A stretch of DNA of 64,000 nt from Ramlibacter lithotrophicus (lineage in GTDB: Bacteria > Pseudomonadota > Gammaproteobacteria > Burkholderiales > Burkholderiaceae_C): assembly GCF_012184415.1 (NCBI RefSeq), contig NZ_VTOX01000001.1:62001-126000 (forward strand), read 5' to 3'. Position 1 is the stretch's first letter; every line of letters begins with the position of its first letter. Under the pieces are notes generated by a model. That model was not told the DNA's origin. It ran no database searches and worked only from the letters and a program-made list of their open reading frames with translations. This document shows, piece by piece, positions 17,626 through 26,225 of the stretch. Made by a program: the position numbers and the translations under genes.

Positions 17626-18609
17626 ATGCTGGCCGAGCTCTCCCCGTCTGCCGCCGGCGTGCCGACTACCCCGGTGCGCCGGCCGCTGCACGTCGTCATC
17701 AACGCCGGTTCGGGCGAGCACGACGCGCAGCACACGCAGGCCGTCCTGGAAGAGGTTTTCCGGGCCGCGGGACACCCCGCGCAGTTCACGCGGCTTGGCG
17801 ACCCGGCGGACCTGCCCGAGGCCTGCGAACGCGCCGCGGCGCAAGCGGCGGATGACGGGGGCGTGCTGGTCGCGGCCGGCGGCGACGGCACGATCAACAT
17901 GGCGGCGGCGGCCGCGCTGCGGCATGGATGCGCGCTCGGCGTCATCCCGCAGGGAACGTTCAACTACCTCGCGCGCGACCACGGCATCCCGCTCGATGCG
18001 GAAGCGGCCGCCCGCGCGCTGGTACGGGGGCGGCCCCAGCCGGTGCAGGTGGGCCTCGTCAACGACCAGGTGTTCCTGGTGAATGCGAGCCTGGGCCTGT
18101 ATCCGCAAGTGCTGCAGGACCGCGAAGCTTTCAAGGCACGGCTCGGCCGGCGCCGCTGGGTGGCGGCGCTGTCCGGGCTTGCCACGGTGTTCCGCTGGCA
18201 CCGCCGGCTGCGGCTGGATATCGAACTCGATGGCGTGCGGACAGTGCTGACGACCACCACGCTCTTCGTCGGCAACAACCGGCTGCAGGTGGAGCAGGTC
18301 GGGCTGGAGGAGGAGGTGGCGCAGCGTACCGGCCGCGGCCGGCTGGCGGGCGTCGTCACGCGGCCCGCGGGGGCATGGACGATGTTGTGGCTGGCCCTGC
18401 GCGGCGCGCTGGGACGCCTCGGCGACGCCGACCAGGTCCGGACCTTTTCCTTCCACGAACTGCAGGTGAGGGTGCTCGGCGCCCGCCGGGTCAAGGTCGC
18501 GACCGACGGCGAGGTGCGGGTGATGGCGCCGCCGCTGCGCTTTGCCGCGGCGGCGCAGCGGCTGCAGCTGATGATGCCGGCGCCCGAGGACCGGGTGCCG
18601 CGCGAATGA
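17626..18609 (+). CDS. diacylglycerol-kinase-family lipid kinase
   Basis: A 327-residue protein with the DAGK/YegS catalytic fold. The nucleotide-binding motif GGDGTIN lies at residues 85-91. It is followed by LGVIPQGTFNYLARDHGIP, a variant of the usual P-x-GT-x-N-DFAR/A block in which a Phe precedes the Asn. Such proteins phosphorylate diacylglycerol, sphingosine or phosphatidylglycerol using ATP; the lipid substrate is not predictable. Its stop overlaps the start of the metallophosphoesterase (ATGA), so the two are translationally coupled and may act in one lipid or nucleotide process. Confidence 0.82.
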   Translation: MLAELSPSAAGVPTTPVRRPLHVVINAGSGEHDAQHTQAVLEEVFRAAGHPAQFTRLGDPADLPEACERAAAQAADDGGVLVAAGGDGTINMAAAAALRHGCALGVIPQGTFNYLARDHGIPLDAEAAARALVRGRPQPVQVGLVNDQVFLVNASLGLYPQVLQDREAFKARLGRRRWVAALSGLATVFRWHRRLRLDIELDGVRTVLTTTTLFVGNNRLQVEQVGLEEEVAQRTGRGRLAGVVTRPAGAWTMLWLALRGALGRLGDADQVRTFSFHELQVRVLGARRVKVATDGEVRVMAPPLRFAAAAQRLQLMMPAPEDRVPRE

Positions 18610-19418
18610 GCGTCCTGCTGCACATTTCAGACACCCACTTCGGCACCGAGCAGCTTCCGGTCGTGGCGGCGCTCGAAGCGCTGGCGCGCGAGCGGCTGCC
18701 CGACGTGCTGGTGTTCAGCGGCGACATCACGCAGCGCGCCCAGCCGGCCGAGTTTGCCGCCGCCCGGCGGCTCTGCGACCGGCTGGGGATCCGCCGCATG
18801 CTGGCGCTGCCCGGCAACCACGACATTCCGCTGCTGGACCTGTTCGCGCGCGCGACGCGGCCGTACCACCGCTACCTGGCGCAGTTCGGGCCGCGCCTGG
18901 AATCCACGCTGGTCACCGACGACTTCTTCGTGGTGGGAGTGAACACCACGCGCGCCGCGCGGCACAAGAACGGCGAAGTCTCGGCCGACCAGGTGCGGCG
19001 CGTGGCCCGTGAACTGCAGGCCGCCCGCCCGCGGCAACTGCGCATCGTCGTGACACACCAGCCGGCCGCGGTCGTGCGAGCGGAGGATGAACACGATCGC
19101 CTGCGCGGCGCGGACGAGGCGCTCCAGGCGTGGTCGCGCGCCGGCGCCGACCTGGTGCTGGGCGGACACATCCACCTGCCTTACGTGCTGGACCTCGCCA
19201 CGGCGTCGCCGCCGACGCCGCGGCCGATGTGGTGCGTGCAGGCCGGGACGGCCGTGTCCAGCCGCGTGCGCCATGGCACGTGCAACTCGGTCAACGTGAT
19301 CCACTGGCGCGCGCCCGTCGCCGGCGAGGCGCGCCGCTGCGTCGTCGAACGCTGCGACTACCGCCCGGAGGCCGGCTGGTTCGAGACGGCGGAAACGAGG
19401 ACGCTGGGGCTGGGGTGA
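18606..19418 (+). CDS. calcineurin-like metallophosphoesterase
   Basis: A 270-residue two-metal phosphoesterase. The five signature blocks are visible: D9 and H11 in HISDTHFG, FSGDITQRA, LPGNHDIP, VVTHQP, and GGHIHLPY. Members of this group hydrolyse cyclic nucleotides, lipid or nucleotide phosphodiesters; the sequence does not distinguish. It begins inside the stop codon of the lipid kinase gene, so coupled expression is expected. No signal peptide is present, which points to the cytoplasm. Confidence 0.85.
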   Translation: MSVLLHISDTHFGTEQLPVVAALEALARERLPDVLVFSGDITQRAQPAEFAAARRLCDRLGIRRMLALPGNHDIPLLDLFARATRPYHRYLAQFGPRLESTLVTDDFFVVGVNTTRAARHKNGEVSADQVRRVARELQAARPRQLRIVVTHQPAAVVRAEDEHDRLRGADEALQAWSRAGADLVLGGHIHLPYVLDLATASPPTPRPMWCVQAGTAVSSRVRHGTCNSVNVIHWRAPVAGEARRCVVERCDYRPEAGWFETAETRTLGLG

Positions 19419-19438
19419 GGGCGGGACGGGATGGGTTC

Positions 19439-19464
19439 GCGAGGCGCTTGTGCGAGGCGCTTGT
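19439..19464. repeat. 13-bp perfect tandem duplication
   Basis: GCGAGGCGCTTGT occurs twice head to tail (19439-19451 and 19452-19464) in the 158-base gap between the convergent phosphoesterase and 3-hydroxybutyrate dehydrogenase genes. No protein-coding potential is apparent in the gap. It looks like a replication-slippage product. Confidence 0.6.
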
Positions 19465-19576
19465 CGCCGCCGCGGCGCATCGAGCGCCGCGCCAGCGAGC
19501 AGGTCCTGCGCGGGTCGATCCCCACGCAGGCGTGGGGCCCCTCGCCCAGCGCTGCGGACCTGCCCCTCGCCCTACC

Positions 19577-20347
19577 TCATTGGGCTGCCCACCCGCCATC
19601 CATGTTCCACGCCACGCCGCGAATGTTGTTGCCGGCGGCCGAGCAGAAGAAGACGGCCAGCTCGCCCAGCTCCTCGGGCGTAGTGAACTGCATCGACGGT
19701 TCCTTCTCGCCCAGGAGTTGCCGGGTCGCTTCCTCGTTGGAGCACTTGCCGGCGGCGGCGCGTGCATCCACCTGCTGCTGAACCAGCGGCGTCAGCACCC
19801 AGCCGGGGCAGATCGCGTTGCAGGTGACGCCCGTGGTGGCCGTCTCCAGCGCCGTCACCTTGGTCAGCCCGACCAGCCCGTGCTTGGCCGCGACATAGGC
19901 CGACTTCTGCACCGAGGCCACCAGGCCGTGGACCGAAGCGACGTTGATGATGCGGCCCCAGTTGGCCGCCTTCATCGCCGGCAGCGCCAGGCGGCTGGTG
20001 TGGAAGGCGCTCGACAGGTTGATGGCGATGATGTCGTTCCACTTCTGCGGCGGAAACTCGTCGACCGGCGCGACGTGCTGGATGCCGGCATTGTTGACCA
20101 GCACGTCCACCCGTCCGAACTTGCCGGCGGCGAACTTCATCATGGCTTCGATCTCGCCGGGGTCGGCCATGTTCGCGCCGTGGTAGGCGACCTCGGCGCC
20201 CAGCGCTCGGATCTGGGCCTGGGGACCGTCGACGTCGCCGAAACCGTTGAGGACGATGTTGGCCCCTTGCCTGGCCAGCGCCTTCGCGATGCCCAGGCCG
20301 ATGCCGCTGGTCGAGCCAGTCACCAGGGCGGTCTTGCCGTTCAACAT
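19577..20347 (-). CDS. bdhA: 3-hydroxybutyrate dehydrogenase
   Basis: Oxidises D-3-hydroxybutyrate to acetoacetate with NAD in the degradation of polyhydroxybutyrate. The 256-residue SDR protein has the cofactor motif TGSTSGIGLGIA (about 9-20), NNAG, the catalytic Ser in INVASVHGL, the YxxxK in SAYVAAKHG, and the substrate-lid region ICPGWVLTPLVQQQ typical of bacterial BDH. The ATG at 20347 has GGAG six bases upstream. It is divergent from an alpha/beta hydrolase (76-base gap). With phaR at 25633 this supports a PHB-storing host. Confidence 0.9.
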   Translation of the reverse strand: MLNGKTALVTGSTSGIGLGIAKALARQGANIVLNGFGDVDGPQAQIRALGAEVAYHGANMADPGEIEAMMKFAAGKFGRVDVLVNNAGIQHVAPVDEFPPQKWNDIIAINLSSAFHTSRLALPAMKAANWGRIINVASVHGLVASVQKSAYVAAKHGLVGLTKVTALETATTGVTCNAICPGWVLTPLVQQQVDARAAAGKCSNEEATRQLLGEKEPSMQFTTPEELGELAVFFCSAAGNNIRGVAWNMDGGWAAQ

Positions 20348-20423
20348 GATGGACTCCGTACTTGAATTAGGATCAGGACAGCCTGCGCCGTGCAGGCGAG
20401 AGTATCCGGTTTTCGTTTCCGCC

Positions 20424-21359
20424 ATGCCTGACCCCAGCCTGAACTTCGTATCGTGCCCCGACGCCGAGGGGCGGCACCGCATGGGCTACTGGCAATGGGG
20501 CGATGCGCGGGCGCCGCACCTGGTGGCTTGCGTCCATGGACTGTCCCGCCAGGGCCGCGACTTCGACGTGCTCGCCCGGGCCTTGCTGCGTCGCGCCGCC
20601 GGGCCGCTGCGGATCGTCTGCCCCGACGTGGCGGGCCGCGGGCGCAGCGAGTGGCTGCGCAACCCCCTGGGCTACCAGGTGCCGCAGTACGTGGGCGACA
20701 TGGTGGCGCTCCTGGCGCACCTGCATGCGCAGGCGCCCGTCGCGGCGCTCGACTGGGTCGGCACGAGCATGGGCGGCCTGATCGGCATGGGCGTCGCGGC
20801 CCAGGGCGCGGCGGCCCCGGTCCAGGGCGCTTCGCTGCTGCCGGCACCCGTGCGGCGGCTGGTGCTGAACGACGTGGGACCGCAGATCCAATGGGAGGCG
20901 CTGGCCCGGATCGGCACGTATCTCGGCCAGACCGGGCGCTTCGCGTCGTTCGAGGAAGCGGCGGACGCCATGTGGGCGATCTCGCGCAGCTTCGGTCCGC
21001 ACGGCCGCGACGAGTGGCTGGCACTGTCGCGTCACATGGTGCGGCCGCTGCCCGACGGCGGCTTCACGCTGCACTACGACCCGGCCATCGCCGTGCCGTT
21101 TCGCACCCTGACGCCCGAAGCGGCGCTGCAGGGACAGGAGGCCCTGTGGCAGGCGTATGACCGGATCACGGCGCGGACCCTGCTGACCCGCGGCGCCGAG
21201 TCGGACCTGTTGCGGCGCGACACGGCGCTGGCCATGACGCAGCGCGGGCCGCGCGCCCGGCTGGTGGAGTTCGCCGGCGTCGGCCATGCGCCGAACTTCG
21301 TTGCCGTCGACCAGGTCGACGCGGTGGCGTCGTTCCTGCTGGAGCCCGAACCGCAATGA
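20424..21359 (+). CDS. alpha/beta hydrolase
   Basis: A 311-residue cytoplasmic hydrolase. The oxyanion region HGLSRQGRDF (39-48), nucleophile elbow VGTSMGG with S115, a probable acid Asp in the C-terminal half, and catalytic His in FAGVGHAPNF are visible. Such proteins act on esters, lactones or thioesters; substrate unknown. It lies divergent from 3-hydroxybutyrate dehydrogenase and is coupled to relA by an ATGA overlap. A role in hydroxyalkanoate oligomer turnover could be tested but rests only on proximity. Confidence 0.8.
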   Translation: MPDPSLNFVSCPDAEGRHRMGYWQWGDARAPHLVACVHGLSRQGRDFDVLARALLRRAAGPLRIVCPDVAGRGRSEWLRNPLGYQVPQYVGDMVALLAHLHAQAPVAALDWVGTSMGGLIGMGVAAQGAAAPVQGASLLPAPVRRLVLNDVGPQIQWEALARIGTYLGQTGRFASFEEAADAMWAISRSFGPHGRDEWLALSRHMVRPLPDGGFTLHYDPAIAVPFRTLTPEAALQGQEALWQAYDRITARTLLTRGAESDLLRRDTALAMTQRGPRARLVEFAGVGHAPNFVAVDQVDAVASFLLEPEPQ

Positions 21360-23554
21360 AGAGCGCGCTTGCCGAACACGCGGACGGGGCGCGGCCCGAA
21401 CTGATCGCCGCCGCCGAGCAGGACCTGCCGCAGCAGGCGCATGCGCTGGCGCGCGCGCGGGCTTTCGCCGAGCCGTTCATCGCGGGCGAGACCCTCGACA
21501 CGGGCGAGAACACGCTGGCGCACGCCGACGCGGTTGCCTCCATCCTCAAGGCCATGGGCGGCTCCGAGGCGATGCAGGCGGCCAGCTACCTGGTGTACGC
21601 GTGCCAGCACCTCAACAAGCCGCACGAGGTGATCGCCAAGGCCTTCGGCGAGAGTTACGCGACGCTGGCCGTGGAGACCACGAAGCTGGTGCGGATCCAG
21701 CAGCAGACGCGCGAAGCCGCCGACGGGGGGCAGCAGGTCGACGACCCGAAGGCGCAGACCGAGGTCGTGCGCAAGATGCTGCTGGGCTTCTCGCGCGACC
21801 TGCGCGTCATCATGCTGCGCCTGGCCTCCCGGCTGCAGACGCTGCGCTGGCATGCCGCCTGCAAGACGGCCGCGCCGCCGAGCGTGGCACGAGAGGCCCT
21901 CAACGTCTTCGCGCCGCTGGCCAACCGGCTCGGCATCTGGCAGGTGAAATGGGAGATGGAGGACCTCGCCTTCCGCTTCCTCGAGCCGGACACGTACAAG
22001 CGGGTCGCCCGCCTCCTCGACGAAAAGCGCGCCGAGCGCGAGGAGTACGTCGAGCAGCTGCGGGCGCGCCTGGAGCGCGAGTTGCGGGCGCAAGGCATCA
22101 AGGCCAGCGTGTTCGGGCGGCCCAAGCACATCTACAGCATCGTCAAGAAGATGCGGGGCAAGTCGCTCGGCTTCGACCAGGTGTTCGACATCAGGGCGCT
22201 GCGGGTGATCGTGCCTGAGATCAAGGACTGCTACGCCGCGCTCGCCTGGGTGCACGAGCGCTTCACGCCGGTGGAGGACGAATTCGACGACTACATCGCG
22301 CGGCCGAAGCCCAATGGCTACCAGTCGCTGCATACGGTCGTGCGCGAGGCGTCCGGCAAGGCCGTGGAGATCCAGATCCGGACCCAGGCGATGCACGAAC
22401 ACGCCGAGCACGGGGTCGCGGCCCATTGGGCGTACAAGGAAGCCGGCGCCAAGGGCTACGCGGGGGTGACGGCAAGCGGTGAATACGACGCCAAGATCGC
22501 GGTGCTGCGGCAGCTGCTCGCGTGGGAACGCGATCTCGCCGGCGGCGCGCCCGGGCTGTTCGAGGACCGCATCTACGTGCTGACCCCGGACGCGGCCGTC
22601 GTCGAACTGCCGCAAGGCGCCACGCCGGTGGACTTCGCCTACAGCGTGCACACGAACCTGGGCCACCGGTGCCGCGGCGCGCGGGTGGACGGGGCGATGG
22701 TGCCGCTCAACACGCCGCTGCAGAACGGGCAGACCGTCGCGATCGTCACGGTGAAGGAAGGCGGGCCGTCGCGCGACTGGCTCAATGCCGACCTCGGCTT
22801 CCTGGCCAGCAACCGCGCCAAGGCCAAGGTGCGCGCGTGGTTCAACGAGCAGCTGCGGCACGAGACGGTGGCGCGCGGTCGCGAGGCGGTCGAGAAGCTG
22901 CTGCAGCGCGAAGGCAGGACGGCGGTGCGGCTGGAGGAGCTGGCCTCGCAGCTCGGCTTCAAGTCGGCCGACGACCTGTTCGCCGTCGTCGGCAAGGACG
23001 AATATTCGCTGCGGCACATCGAGGCGCTGTTGCGCCCGGCGGAGGCGCCCGCGCCGCACGACGAGGTGCTGCTGAAGAAGGCGCGCCATTCGGAGCGCAC
23101 GGGCAAGGGCGGCGTGCTCGTGGTCGGCATCGATTCGCTCATGACGCAGCTGGCGAAATGCTGCAAGCCGGCGCCCCCGGATGCGATCGGCGGCTTCGTG
23201 ACGCGCGGCAAGGGCGTGAGCATCCATCGCCGCGACTGCAGCAACTTCCGCGAACTGGCCGCGCGCAGCGCCGAGCGGGTGATCGAGGTGGAATGGGGCA
23301 CGGCGCCGGGCGAATCCGGCGCGGTGTATCCGGTGGACATCGCCGTCGAGGCGGCCGACCGCCAGGGGCTGCTGCGCGACATCTCCGAGGTCTTCGCCAA
23401 GGAGAAGATGAACGTGATCGGCGTGCAGACGCAGTCGGTGAAGGGCAGTGCCTGGATGACGTTCACGGTGGAGGTCGCCGACTCGGCGCGCCTCGCCAAG
23501 GTGCTGCATACCGTCGCCGACGTGCCAGGCGTGCACTGGGCGCGCCGGCGCTGA
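21356..23554 (+). CDS. relA: RelA-type (p)ppGpp synthetase
   Basis: Makes (p)ppGpp on starved ribosomes. The 732-residue product has the Rel layout: a hydrolase-like domain (about 35-180), synthetase domain (about 235-345), TGS domain (RIYVLTPDAAVVELPQGATPVDFAY) and a C-terminal ACT domain. Two features point to a monofunctional synthetase: the HD metal motif of the hydrolase domain is replaced (YACQHL where HDVVED is expected), and the synthetase carries the EXDD motif E309-F310-D311-D312 rather than RXKD. The gene starts in an ATGA overlap with the hydrolase and is followed by tRNA-Val. Confidence 0.9.
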   Translation: MKSALAEHADGARPELIAAAEQDLPQQAHALARARAFAEPFIAGETLDTGENTLAHADAVASILKAMGGSEAMQAASYLVYACQHLNKPHEVIAKAFGESYATLAVETTKLVRIQQQTREAADGGQQVDDPKAQTEVVRKMLLGFSRDLRVIMLRLASRLQTLRWHAACKTAAPPSVAREALNVFAPLANRLGIWQVKWEMEDLAFRFLEPDTYKRVARLLDEKRAEREEYVEQLRARLERELRAQGIKASVFGRPKHIYSIVKKMRGKSLGFDQVFDIRALRVIVPEIKDCYAALAWVHERFTPVEDEFDDYIARPKPNGYQSLHTVVREASGKAVEIQIRTQAMHEHAEHGVAAHWAYKEAGAKGYAGVTASGEYDAKIAVLRQLLAWERDLAGGAPGLFEDRIYVLTPDAAVVELPQGATPVDFAYSVHTNLGHRCRGARVDGAMVPLNTPLQNGQTVAIVTVKEGGPSRDWLNADLGFLASNRAKAKVRAWFNEQLRHETVARGREAVEKLLQREGRTAVRLEELASQLGFKSADDLFAVVGKDEYSLRHIEALLRPAEAPAPHDEVLLKKARHSERTGKGGVLVVGIDSLMTQLAKCCKPAPPDAIGGFVTRGKGVSIHRRDCSNFRELAARSAERVIEVEWGTAPGESGAVYPVDIAVEAADRQGLLRDISEVFAKEKMNVIGVQTQSVKGSAWMTFTVEVADSARLAKVLHTVADVPGVHWARRR

Positions 23555-23597
23555 CGCGATTTCGCAGACTCGCCGGCGAAGGGCGCCGCCGCTCTGC

Positions 23598-23603
23598 TAC
23601 AAT
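23598..23603 (+). promoter_or_regulatory. -10-like element for tRNA-Val
   Basis: TACAAT lies 19 bases upstream of the mature tRNA 5' end, where a -10 box would give a short leader. No convincing -35 is visible at the usual spacing. Confidence 0.35.
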
Positions 23604-23622
23604 CGTAGGCTCGGACACACAC

Positions 23623-23699
23623 AGGCGCGTAGCTCAGCTGGTTAGAGCACCACCTTGACATGGTGGGGGTCGTTGGTTCGAGTCCAATCGCGCCTACCA
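23623..23699 (+). tRNA. tRNA-Val(GAC)
   Basis: A 77-base cloverleaf with acceptor stem AGGCGCG/CGCGCCT, D-arm GCTC...GAGC, anticodon stem CCACC/GGTGG with GAC at 23657-23659, T-arm with loop TTCGAGT, discriminator A and an encoded CCA end at 23697-23699. It reads GUC valine codons, which are abundant in this GC-rich genome. It lies 68 bases after relA. Confidence 0.95.
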
Positions 23700-23784
23700 T
23701 CTTCCCTGCGGAGGATGGATCGCCCGGCAACCAGGCCGGGCCCCGCCGCCAGGCCCTTCCGCCTTCAGGCCTCTCACCGCGGCT

Positions 23785-23973
23785 TCATCGAACCCCTGCG
23801 ACTTCGCGCGCCGCCGTGTCGGCCCGCGCCCGCAGTACTTTGCGGACCAGGCGCGTGCTGCGGCACGCGCTGCAGTAATACAGCCGCCTTCCTGGAAAGA
23901 GCAGCCGCATCCACCAGGAGCGCTCGACGCGTTCCAGGTGCCCGGTACCGCACCCGCAGACCGTCAGTTTCAT
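23785..23973 (-). CDS. small Cys-pair (zinc-ribbon-like) protein
   Basis: A 62-residue basic protein with CxC (C6, C8) and CxxC (C34, C37) separated by 25 residues, a spacing compatible with a single bound zinc or iron. The rest is rich in Arg, Trp and Tyr (RSWWMRLLFPGRRLYYCSAC). The ATG at 23973 has AGAGG six bases upstream; a GTG two codons earlier is also in frame. It lies convergent to tRNA-Val. Function unknown; the protein could be nucleic-acid binding, but that is a guess from composition. Confidence 0.6.
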   Translation of the reverse strand: MKLTVCGCGTGHLERVERSWWMRLLFPGRRLYYCSACRSTRLVRKVLRARADTAAREVAGVR

Positions 23974-24069
23974 GGTCACCCTCTTTGTGACCGGATGTTA
24001 CGCCTGCGGGTTGTCGTTGCGGCAGGGCCGCACCATTATTCTTCCGCCACTTTTCAGAGGAGAACCCGG

Positions 24070-25500
24070 ATGACCTTTGTTGCGTACGACCCCGCCGTCC
24101 ACGGATCCAATGCCCTCGTGTCGGCCATCTTTGCCGGCAGCGGCGGCGTGACGCTGGTGCCCGGGTCGACGGTCGTGAGCTACGGCACCGACCCGGACGG
24201 CGCGAGCAGCCTGTCCTTCTACGACGGATCGATCGCAAGCCTGAACATCGGCGCCGGCCTGCTGCTGACGTCCGGCGACTCGACCCCGCCGGCGACCAAC
24301 GACGAAAGCGGGTACAGCGTTTCGCTCGAAGGCGACGCCGACGCCGACGCCCAGTTGCAGGCCACGGTGCATGCGGCATTCGAGGGCGCCGGCGAGGTCC
24401 GGGACGTGACGACGCTGCAGTTCCAGGTCCAGGTCACGGACCCGGCCGCCACCGGGCTGCGGTTCGACGTGGTCTTCGCCTCGGACGAGTACCCGGAGTT
24501 CCAGGAAAGCCCATTCGTGGACGTCGCCGGCGTGTACGTCAACGGCGTCAACTACGCGTTGTTCAACGGCAGCGCGGCCCAGCCGCTCAGCGTCGTCAAG
24601 GCCAACATCGACGCCGGCAACTTTCGCGACAACGATCCGTGGGACGAAAGCGCCAGCCAGAACCTGCCGATCGAGTACGACGGCGTGTCCATCCTGCTGC
24701 AGGTGACGGCGCCGCTGCAACAGGGCACGAACACGATCAAGATCGCGATCGGGGACACGGGCGACGAGATCCTGGACTCGGGCATCTTCGTGTCCGGCCT
24801 GCGGGCCGTGAATTACGCGGGTTACGGCCTGGCGCAGCAGGTGCCGGTGAGCGGCGGCACCGCCGTGACCGACACCGACGCCAACCAGGTGTACCAGGGC
24901 GACGGCCAGAACAACGTCGTCGCGCTGGTGAGCGGCCAGGACGTGGTCGACGGCGGTGCCGGCGTCGACAAGGTGACGTACACCTTCGGCACCAGCGGCG
25001 TTACCGGCTACAGCTGGGACGGCAACGTGCTGTCGCTGCACAACGGCGCCAACGCCAGCACGCTGGTGAACGTCGAGCGCGTGCAACTGGGCGATGGCTC
25101 GCTCTTCGCCCTCGACACCAGCGTGGGCGAGCACGCCTACAACGTGTACGCGCTGCTGAACGCGGCGTTCGGCACGCCCGACGTCGCCCGGCTGAGCGAC
25201 TGGCTGGCGGATGCGGACAGGGCGGCTGCGGGCCAGGACCTGGGCGACCTGGCGCAGGCGATGATCAACGCTTATGCCGGCGGCGCGAGCAACGAGACGG
25301 TGGTGGCCTATCTGTTCCAGTCGATCGTGGGCCGCGCCGCGACGGCGCAGGAGGTGCAGGCATACACCGGCCTGATCGGCACCAGCTTCGAGACGGCCGG
25401 CGACCTGTTCGCGCATGCCGCGCTGCTGTCGCTCAACACGGACAAGATCGCCGGCATCGTCGGTTCGATCCTGCAACTCGATCCGGTCCATTACGTCTGA
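24070..25500 (+). CDS. choice-of-anchor-L secreted protein with DUF4214-like C-terminus
   Basis: A 476-residue, acidic, Gly/Asp-rich protein without an N-terminal signal peptide. Residues 1-270 resemble the choice-of-anchor-L domain ([32 protein letters not shown]). Residues about 275-395 form strands reminiscent of degenerate RTX repeats ([20 protein letters not shown]). The last 75 residues ([26 protein letters not shown]) resemble DUF4214. The architecture and lack of a signal suggest type I secretion and surface attachment. The start at 24070 is preceded by GAGGAG. No secretion genes are next to it. Neighbours are housekeeping genes, so it may be a lone acquisition. Confidence 0.7.
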   Translation: MTFVAYDPAVHGSNALVSAIFAGSGGVTLVPGSTVVSYGTDPDGASSLSFYDGSIASLNIGAGLLLTSGDSTPPATNDESGYSVSLEGDADADAQLQATVHAAFEGAGEVRDVTTLQFQVQVTDPAATGLRFDVVFASDEYPEFQESPFVDVAGVYVNGVNYALFNGSAAQPLSVVKANIDAGNFRDNDPWDESASQNLPIEYDGVSILLQVTAPLQQGTNTIKIAIGDTGDEILDSGIFVSGLRAVNYAGYGLAQQVPVSGGTAVTDTDANQVYQGDGQNNVVALVSGQDVVDGGAGVDKVTYTFGTSGVTGYSWDGNVLSLHNGANASTLVNVERVQLGDGSLFALDTSVGEHAYNVYALLNAAFGTPDVARLSDWLADADRAAAGQDLGDLAQAMINAYAGGASNETVVAYLFQSIVGRAATAQEVQAYTGLIGTSFETAGDLFAHAALLSLNTDKIAGIVGSILQLDPVHYV

Positions 25501-25579
25501 GTCCGGACCGTCGCCGGCGGCGGATCTCTTCCTCAGGGAAAACCTTGGCCTGGGCGGGAGGGGGCGCTCCTAGAATCTG

Positions 25580-25590
25580 TTGCACTGCAA
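25580..25590. promoter_or_regulatory. possible PhaR operator upstream of phaR
   Basis: TTGCACTGCAA is an inverted repeat with arms TTGCA/TGCAA, immediately after a TAGAAT -10-like hexamer (25571-25576) and 43 bases before the phaR start. TGC-rich palindromes of this kind are bound by PhaR in PHB-producing bacteria, so autoregulation is likely. No good -35 was found. Confidence 0.5.
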
Positions 25591-25632
25591 TAGATCGCGT
25601 CCGCTCCCGGCCGGCGCGAGGAGCCCCACCCA

Positions 25633-26169
25633 GTGCACAGCAAGAAAGCCAACGCGGCGCCGAAGCCGGCCCTGCGCGTCATCAAGAAGTATCCCAACCG
25701 CCGCCTGTACGACACCGACACGTCGAGCTACATCACGCTGTCGGAGGTCAAGCAGCTGGTGATGGACCAGGAGCCGTTCGTGGTCCGCGATGCCAAGAGC
25801 AACGAGGACCTCACGCGCAGCATCCTGCTGCAGATCATCCTGGAGGAGGAGGCGGGCGGCGCGCCGATGTTCAGCGAGGCGGCGCTGGCCAACCTGATCC
25901 GCTTCTACGGCCACGCGGCCCAGGGCTTCATGGGCAGCTACCTCGAGAAGAACGTGCAGGCGTTCACCGACATCCAGGCCAAGCTGGCCGAGCAGTCGAA
26001 GACGCTCACGCCCGAGATGTGGGCGCAGTTCATGAACATGCAGAACCCGCTGATGCAGGGGATGATGGGCAACTACGTCGAACAGTCCAAGCACATGTTC
26101 GAGCAGATGCAGGAGCAGATGGCCAGGCAGACCGAGCAGATGCTGGGCGCGTTCGGCATCAAGCGCTGA
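25633..26169 (+). CDS. phaR: polyhydroxyalkanoate synthesis repressor
   Basis: A 178-residue DNA-binding repressor that controls phasin genes and senses PHB granules. Residues 15-75 are the PHB accumulation regulatory N-terminal domain ([20 protein letters not shown]). The following PHB_acc region carries [18 protein letters not shown], and the Met/Gln-rich C-terminus ([13 protein letters not shown]) is an amphipathic helix able to contact granules. The start is GTG at 25633, with AGGAG about ten bases upstream. A TTGCA-N-TGCAA palindrome at 25580-25590 suggests autoregulation. Confidence 0.92.
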   Translation: MHSKKANAAPKPALRVIKKYPNRRLYDTDTSSYITLSEVKQLVMDQEPFVVRDAKSNEDLTRSILLQIILEEEAGGAPMFSEAALANLIRFYGHAAQGFMGSYLEKNVQAFTDIQAKLAEQSKTLTPEMWAQFMNMQNPLMQGMMGNYVEQSKHMFEQMQEQMARQTEQMLGAFGIKR

Positions 26170-26225
26170 AATCGAAAGTCCACATCGGCGCCGGAGAAAC
26201 CCCGTGTCGGGGACAATGGAGGGTT

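Noticed and set aside
21074-23536. 820-codon minus-strand frame opposite relA
   Set aside because: Shadow of relA; His/Arg/Leu-rich, no family resemblance.
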